This document shows, piece by piece, positions 7,929 to 11,103 of a stretch of DNA of 11,103 nt. The notes beneath the pieces are model-generated. The model saw nothing but the letters and a program-made list of their open reading frames with translations. It was not told the origin of the DNA and did no database searches. The DNA is from an uncultured Lachnospiraceae bacterium (lineage in GTDB: Bacteria; Bacillota; Clostridia; Lachnospirales; Lachnospiraceae), in assembly GCA_910584845.1 (NCBI GenBank), contig CAJUDH010000037.1, positions 1 through 11,103 on the forward strand, written 5' to 3'. Position 1 is the first letter of the stretch. Each line of letters starts with the position of its first letter. The position numbers and the translations under genes are program-made.

Positions 7929-8952
7929 AGTATCCTTGCTCATCCCTTGCTATAACGGAGAAAAATTTTTAAAGCAATGTTTTCACTGCATTCTGCAACA
8001 AACTTATAATAATGTTGAGGTTATTATCATTAATGATGGGTCTACTGACCGTTCTGCCCAAATAATTACAAGTTTTTCAGAGCCAATATCCCAAAGGGGC
8101 TATTCTTTTGTCTATTTATCAAAAAATAACGGCGGGGCTGCATCTGCGGTTGATTTAGGCTTAAAATATGTAAGTGGGAATTATTTAATGTTATATGATG
8201 TAGATGATATTTTAATGAAAGATGCTATTAAGTTAAAAGCTGAGTTTTTAGATAACCATCCGGAATATGCCATGGTACGGAACAATGGATACTATGTGAA
8301 AGCAAAAAACTTAAAACAAAATTCGTATTTATTTATCAGGAATAAAAAAGAAAAACAAAATGAATCTATATTTGAAGATATTTTGTATGGAAAAACCAAC
8401 AATTGGACTGGGACCTATATGATCCGTTCCCATCACCTCTTTAACCATATCAAAGACAAATCTATTTTTATATCGCCTTGGGGGCAAAATATTCAGCTGA
8501 TGCTTCCGGTCGCATACCACTATAAATCCGGTTTTATAGATAAGCCATTAATGCGTTATGTGGATCATGGAAGTTCGGTTTCCCGGACAAATAATCCATG
8601 GAGGGAACTGGAACTATTTGACGGTTATAAGGAAAACAGGATGGAAGTTATCCGTTCTATGGATATTCCGGAATCAGAAAAACAAAATTTATATAAAAAA
8701 ATAGATACCTTATATAAGCATATCCGGTTGCGGTGGGCAAGCCAGTATAACAAAAAAGATATTCTGGCTCAAGAATTTATATCTCTAAAAAAGGATGGGG
8801 AATTAACCTGGAACGACCATATTTATTATTATTTCGGAAAAAACAAAAGGACATCTTCCATATATCAAAGAGTGTTGTATCTAGTTAAAATGATGCACTG
8901 TATATTTTATAAATGCGAAGGGAAAGTGTTGCGCCATGATCCATTATACTAG
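7903..8952 (+). CDS. Glycosyltransferase family 2
   Basis: A 349-residue GT-A enzyme. Motifs are SLLIPCYNG (11-19), NDGSTD (44-49), GGAASAVDLG (78-87), and DVDD (99-102) in place of the usual DSDD, which still holds the DXD pair. A later segment WTGTYMIR (168-175) followed by SPWGQNIQLMLPVAY (191-205) is typical of a GT2 subgroup in which the GQNIQ/LP block positions the acceptor, and it is followed by MRYVDHGSSVSR (217-228). In many GT2 proteins the third motif reads SARN; here it is SAVD, so the acceptor side may differ. It probably adds a sugar to the lipid-linked unit in the cytoplasm. The gene overlaps the flippase by 26 bases in another frame, consistent with coupled translation. The protein is slightly longer than the other GT2 enzymes here, with a basic C-terminal tail. 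Confidence 0.9.
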   Translation: MNMPVEKSKVSLLIPCYNGEKFLKQCFHCILQQTYNNVEVIIINDGSTDRSAQIITSFSEPISQRGYSFVYLSKNNGGAASAVDLGLKYVSGNYLMLYDVDDILMKDAIKLKAEFLDNHPEYAMVRNNGYYVKAKNLKQNSYLFIRNKKEKQNESIFEDILYGKTNNWTGTYMIRSHHLFNHIKDKSIFISPWGQNIQLMLPVAYHYKSGFIDKPLMRYVDHGSSVSRTNNPWRELELFDGYKENRMEVIRSMDIPESEKQNLYKKIDTLYKHIRLRWASQYNKKDILAQEFISLKKDGELTWNDHIYYYFGKNKRTSSIYQRVLYLVKMMHCIFYKCEGKVLRHDPLY

Positions 8953-9011
8953 GATAAGGGTGAATCAAACAGCGAATAGAGAGATTTCCGGTTCGTACAA
9001 AAATATTTTTT

Positions 9012-9017
9012 GGGGTG
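9012..9017 (+). promoter_or_regulatory. GGGGTG ribosome binding site that favours the ATG at 9024
   Basis: GGGGTG lies 6 bases before ATG 9024. The in-frame GTG at 9015 is itself part of this motif and would have no usable site of its own, so the later ATG is preferred and the protein loses only three residues. Confidence 0.55.
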
Positions 9018-9023
9018 TTTACT

Positions 9024-9644
9024 ATGAAAAATTTGCAATTACTCAATTACCTTTTGACCCCACTTAGGCTCTTAATGTCTGCTGGTAGGCTTTATTATTT
9101 TAATAAAAAGAATCAAACAAAAATATATAGTTTACAAGCCAGCTTACAAGCGGGTTATGGTAGGCAAGTCCGGGTAGACCGTGGAACAATAATTGCCAAA
9201 GATGTCATAATAGGCGATTATTCCTATGTCAATAAAAACAGCTCTTTAGAAAATTGTGCCATTGGCAAATATGTAAGTATTTCACAAGGTGTTTTTATCA
9301 GCCCATGGGAACACCCTTTAAATTATTTAACGACACATCCTATCGGGTATGACACAACGTTTGTGAACAGGGGCAGAAGTCGGGTTACAATTGGAAATGA
9401 CGTTTTAATTAGCCTAAATGTTATTATCCTGGAAGGAGTCCACATTGCAGATGGTGCGGTAATAGGCGCTGGCGCTGTTGTAGCCCATGACGTAGAGCCA
9501 TATGAAATTGTTGCAGGAGTTCCTGCAAAACATATACACTATCGTTTTGAAGAAAAAGAACGGTTAAGGCTTTTAAAGCTAAAATGGTGGGATATGGAGG
9601 AAGAGGCGATAAAAAGAATGATGGAAACTTTTCACAGCCACTGA
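9024..9644 (+). CDS. CatB-related hexapeptide-repeat O-acetyltransferase
   Basis: A 206-residue left-handed beta-helix acyltransferase of the xenobiotic acyltransferase (CatB/XAT) type, expected to move acetyl from acetyl-CoA to a sugar hydroxyl in the cytoplasm. Hexapeptide turns run from about residue 50 (VRVDRGTIIAKDVIIGDYSYV), through IGKYVSI (80-86), to IGNDVLIS (123-130) and GAVIGAGAVVAHDV (144-157). The chain then ends with the family's IVAGVPAKHI (162-171) and a helical tail with WWD (188-190). The loop SPWEHP (93-98) carries His97, the likely catalytic histidine by analogy with XAT enzymes. The usual WIG turn reads LIS here. A basic helix at residues 1-25 precedes the coils. The gene begins 71 bases after the previous stop, the widest gap between genes, where I see no terminator or convincing promoter. 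It most likely acetylates the repeat unit; small-molecule acceptors cannot be excluded. Confidence 0.88.
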   Translation: MKNLQLLNYLLTPLRLLMSAGRLYYFNKKNQTKIYSLQASLQAGYGRQVRVDRGTIIAKDVIIGDYSYVNKNSSLENCAIGKYVSISQGVFISPWEHPLNYLTTHPIGYDTTFVNRGRSRVTIGNDVLISLNVIILEGVHIADGAVIGAGAVVAHDVEPYEIVAGVPAKHIHYRFEEKERLRLLKLKWWDMEEEAIKRMMETFHSH

Positions 9645-9680
9645 CTGCCAGCCCCATGGCCTATAATTAAGGAGATTTCG

Positions 9681-10868
9681 ATGGATACCATTGACGTAGT
9701 AAACAGGATGGACTGTACGGGCTGTGGAAGCTGCATAAGTGCCTGCCCGGTAAAATGCATCAACATGGAATATAACCCGGAAGGGTTTTTAATGCCCAAA
9801 ATTGACCATGCTAACTGTATTAAATGTGGGCGTTGCCTTTTATCCTGCCCTATTATGTATAAACCGCAAACAAAATCTATAATAGAAATGTATGGCGGAT
9901 ACCATATAAATAGAAAAATCGTTTTAGGCAGTTCATCGGGAGGGGCGTTTTATCGGTTATCAAAACAAATGATTGATTCGGGAGGGGCTGTATGCGCTGC
10001 TGCCATATTTCCCGATTCCGGCCATGTATGCCATCGCTTCGCTTATACGGATGAAGAACTAAAAATGGTAATGAAATCCAAATATGTGCAAAGCGATGTA
10101 GGGGATTGTTTTATTGAAATAAAAAATTTATTAGAGCATGGGAAAGGCGTCCTTTTTTGCGGGACCCCTTGCCAAATTGCAGGAATCAAAGCCTTTCTAA
10201 AAAGGGATTATGACTTGTTCATCGCTGTTGAATTTATTTGCCATGGGGTTCCCTCCCCCATAATATGGGAAGAATATTTAGGTTCTATTCAACAGGCAGA
10301 AGGGCTGCACGATATTAAGGAAATTAATTTTAGAGATAAGAAAAATGGTTGGCATAATTTTGGCCTGTCTATAAAATATGGGGAAAATGGTGGCAACGAA
10401 AGGTTCCGGCCTGTACGGCAGGATATTTATTATAATGGATTTCTTGAAAATTTATTTTTAAGGCAATGCTGTTATCAATGTAAATTCAAAGGAATGGAGT
10501 CTGCTGCAGATATAAGCCTTGCAGATTTTTGGAATTGTGAAAATAGAGGAATTTCGGAAAAATTAAATGGCCACCAATGGGAAGGTGTTTCATTAATTAT
10601 TGTATTCTCTGATAAGGGGATAAACTATTTGAAATCATGCAGGGAAGGTTTTTATTTAGAAAAAATTGAGGATATAAAAGCAGTTACATCCAATATTGCG
10701 CAAATACAACCTGCAAAATATAATAAGAAAAGGCATCTGTTTTATAAGTACCGTAAGCGGCATGGGACATATAAAGCGCTGCAAAAATATGCAACCTATA
10801 CCTTTGGGAAAAAATTAAAAAACCATATTATATGGAAATATTGGAAAATTCGGAAACGATATAGTTGA
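9681..10868 (+). CDS. Coenzyme F420 hydrogenase/dehydrogenase beta-subunit (FrhB) family iron-sulphur protein
   Basis: A 395-residue protein. Two ferredoxin-type [4Fe-4S] motifs open it: Cys12, 15, 18, 22 (CTGCGSCISACP) and Cys46, 49, 52, 56 (CIKCGRCLLSCP). The FrhB core follows, with LGSSSGGAF (82-90), KSKYVQSD (132-139), CGTPCQIAG (160-168), FICHGVPSP (185-193), CYQCKF (264-269) and ADISLADFW (276-284), the cysteines likely holding further clusters near a flavin. Archaeal relatives reduce F420, but bacterial family members include proteins in polysaccharide clusters and reductases using other electron carriers, so F420 use should not be assumed. AAGGAG lies 6 bases before the ATG, the best binding site in the window. 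It is the last gene before a terminator and shares the operon with a pyruvyl transferase, a pairing often seen. The substrate is unknown; a redox step on a sugar or a pyruvylated intermediate is only a guess. The C-terminal 80 residues are basic. Confidence 0.88.
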   Translation: MDTIDVVNRMDCTGCGSCISACPVKCINMEYNPEGFLMPKIDHANCIKCGRCLLSCPIMYKPQTKSIIEMYGGYHINRKIVLGSSSGGAFYRLSKQMIDSGGAVCAAAIFPDSGHVCHRFAYTDEELKMVMKSKYVQSDVGDCFIEIKNLLEHGKGVLFCGTPCQIAGIKAFLKRDYDLFIAVEFICHGVPSPIIWEEYLGSIQQAEGLHDIKEINFRDKKNGWHNFGLSIKYGENGGNERFRPVRQDIYYNGFLENLFLRQCCYQCKFKGMESAADISLADFWNCENRGISEKLNGHQWEGVSLIIVFSDKGINYLKSCREGFYLEKIEDIKAVTSNIAQIQPAKYNKKRHLFYKYRKRHGTYKALQKYATYTFGKKLKNHIIWKYWKIRKRYS

Positions 10869-11037
10869 GGGCTGTAAAAAAGGAAACCAATCTGTGGATT
10901 TTAAAAGTATAAATGAATGTTTCAATGTCCATTCAATTGCAAAGATTCTAATGAGGAAAACCCTTTGAAAACAATTTGCCGTATCCTTATATATCCGGTA
11001 ATTTTCAAAAAAGAAACCGTTTTCATGTTAAAATAAA
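10869..11037. other. Non-coding 3' region between the last gene and the terminator
   Basis: About 170 AT-rich bases without a supported gene. The only notable points are a TTGAAA (10965-10970), 17 bases, TATATA (10988-10993) arrangement that resembles a sigma-A promoter, and a short TGAATG/CATTCA inverted repeat (10914-10935). Both can occur by chance in AT-rich DNA. A 24-codon frame from GTG 10894 has no convincing ribosome binding site. Confidence 0.5.
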
Positions 11038-11074
11038 GCATGTGCCGCGCACCCCCGCGGCACATGCCCCTTTT
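11038..11074 (+). terminator. Rho-independent terminator, probably bidirectional
   Basis: A perfect 12-bp stem (GCATGTGCCGCG, 11038-11049, pairing with CGCGGCACATGC, 11056-11067) with a 6-base loop, followed on the + strand by CCC and then four T (11071-11074). On the - strand the same stem is followed by TTTATTTTAA (complement of 11028-11037), a better T-tract than on the + strand. It would end the operon after the FrhB-type gene and may also serve a convergent gene entering from the right edge. Confidence 0.85.
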
Positions 11075-11103
11075 ATCCATTCATCCCCGCCTTAAAAATC
11101 CGT

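Noticed and set aside
8329..8520. Minus-strand open frame of 63 codons
   Set aside because: It lies fully inside a well-supported GT2 gene on the + strand and its translation has no recognisable domain.
8944..8949. TATACT resembling a -10 box before the acetyltransferase gene
   Set aside because: The position 17 bases upstream reads GGAAAG, not a -35 box, there is no extended -10, and the hexamer lies within the last codons of the previous gene.
8953..9023. 71-base gap as a possible internal operon boundary
   Set aside because: No hairpin with a T-tract and no plausible promoter pair were seen, so it is treated as an ordinary spacer.
9424..9657. Minus-strand open frame of 77 codons
   Set aside because: It is antisense to the acetyltransferase hexapeptide region, with low-complexity Leu/Gln/Pro content, and is best explained as a shadow.
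10914..10935. TGAATG/CATTCA inverted repeat
   Set aside because: A 6-bp stem with a 10-base loop in AT-rich DNA is not distinguishable from chance and has no T-tract.
10894..10968. Small GTG-started frame of 24 codons after the last gene
   Set aside because: No good Shine-Dalgarno motif, no recognisable peptide, and frames of this length are expected by chance.
1..11103. CRISPR arrays, transposases, integrases, attachment sites, tRNA or rRNA genes
   Set aside because: I looked for regularly spaced repeats, mobile-element proteins and RNA genes by eye and saw none; a covariance-model scan could not be run.

Overview
The window is a stretch of a surface-polysaccharide (capsule or exopolysaccharide) biosynthesis cluster. 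It most likely comes from a low-to-mid-GC Firmicute of the class Clostridia, with Lachnospiraceae-like protein flavour. This rests on AT-rich codon use, Shine-Dalgarno motifs of the GGAG/AGGAG type, GTG starts, EpsJ-like glycosyltransferases, and an FrhB-type iron-sulphur protein next to polysaccharide genes. No species can be named from the sequence alone.

Layout: all eleven supported genes lie on the + strand, mostly with gaps under 40 bases or with overlaps, so they look like one operon. In order they are: the C-terminal end of a GT2 glycosyltransferase (1-285, cut by the window edge); an EpsJ-like GT2 (288-1277); a GT4-type transferase (1279-2322); a Wzy-like polymerase (about 2343-3506); a GT-D/DUF1792 glycosyltransferase (3521-4288); a second complete GT2 (4296-5207); a polysaccharide pyruvyl transferase family protein (5223-6392); a Wzx-like flippase (6393-7928); a third complete GT2 (7903-8952); a CatB-type hexapeptide O-acetyltransferase (9024-9644); and a two-[4Fe-4S] FrhB-family protein (9681-10868). 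About 170 bases of AT-rich non-coding DNA follow, then a 12-bp perfect hairpin that reads as a terminator in both directions (11038-11074).

How the genes fit together: the glycosyltransferases would assemble a repeat unit on a lipid carrier at the cytoplasmic face. The acetyltransferase and pyruvyl transferase would decorate it, Wzx would flip it across the membrane and Wzy would polymerise it outside. The priming phosphoglycosyltransferase, the chain-length/tyrosine-kinase module and the operon promoter are not in the window and presumably lie upstream. Sugar identities cannot be read from the sequence.

The parts most worth following up are the FrhB-type redox protein in a sugar-polymer operon with a pyruvyl transferase, the GT-D enzyme outside its best-known adhesin-glycosylation setting, the GT4 with Asp in place of the first Glu of its EX7E motif, and a sharp drop in GC at the start of the window. 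There is no CRISPR array, transposase, tRNA or rRNA here.
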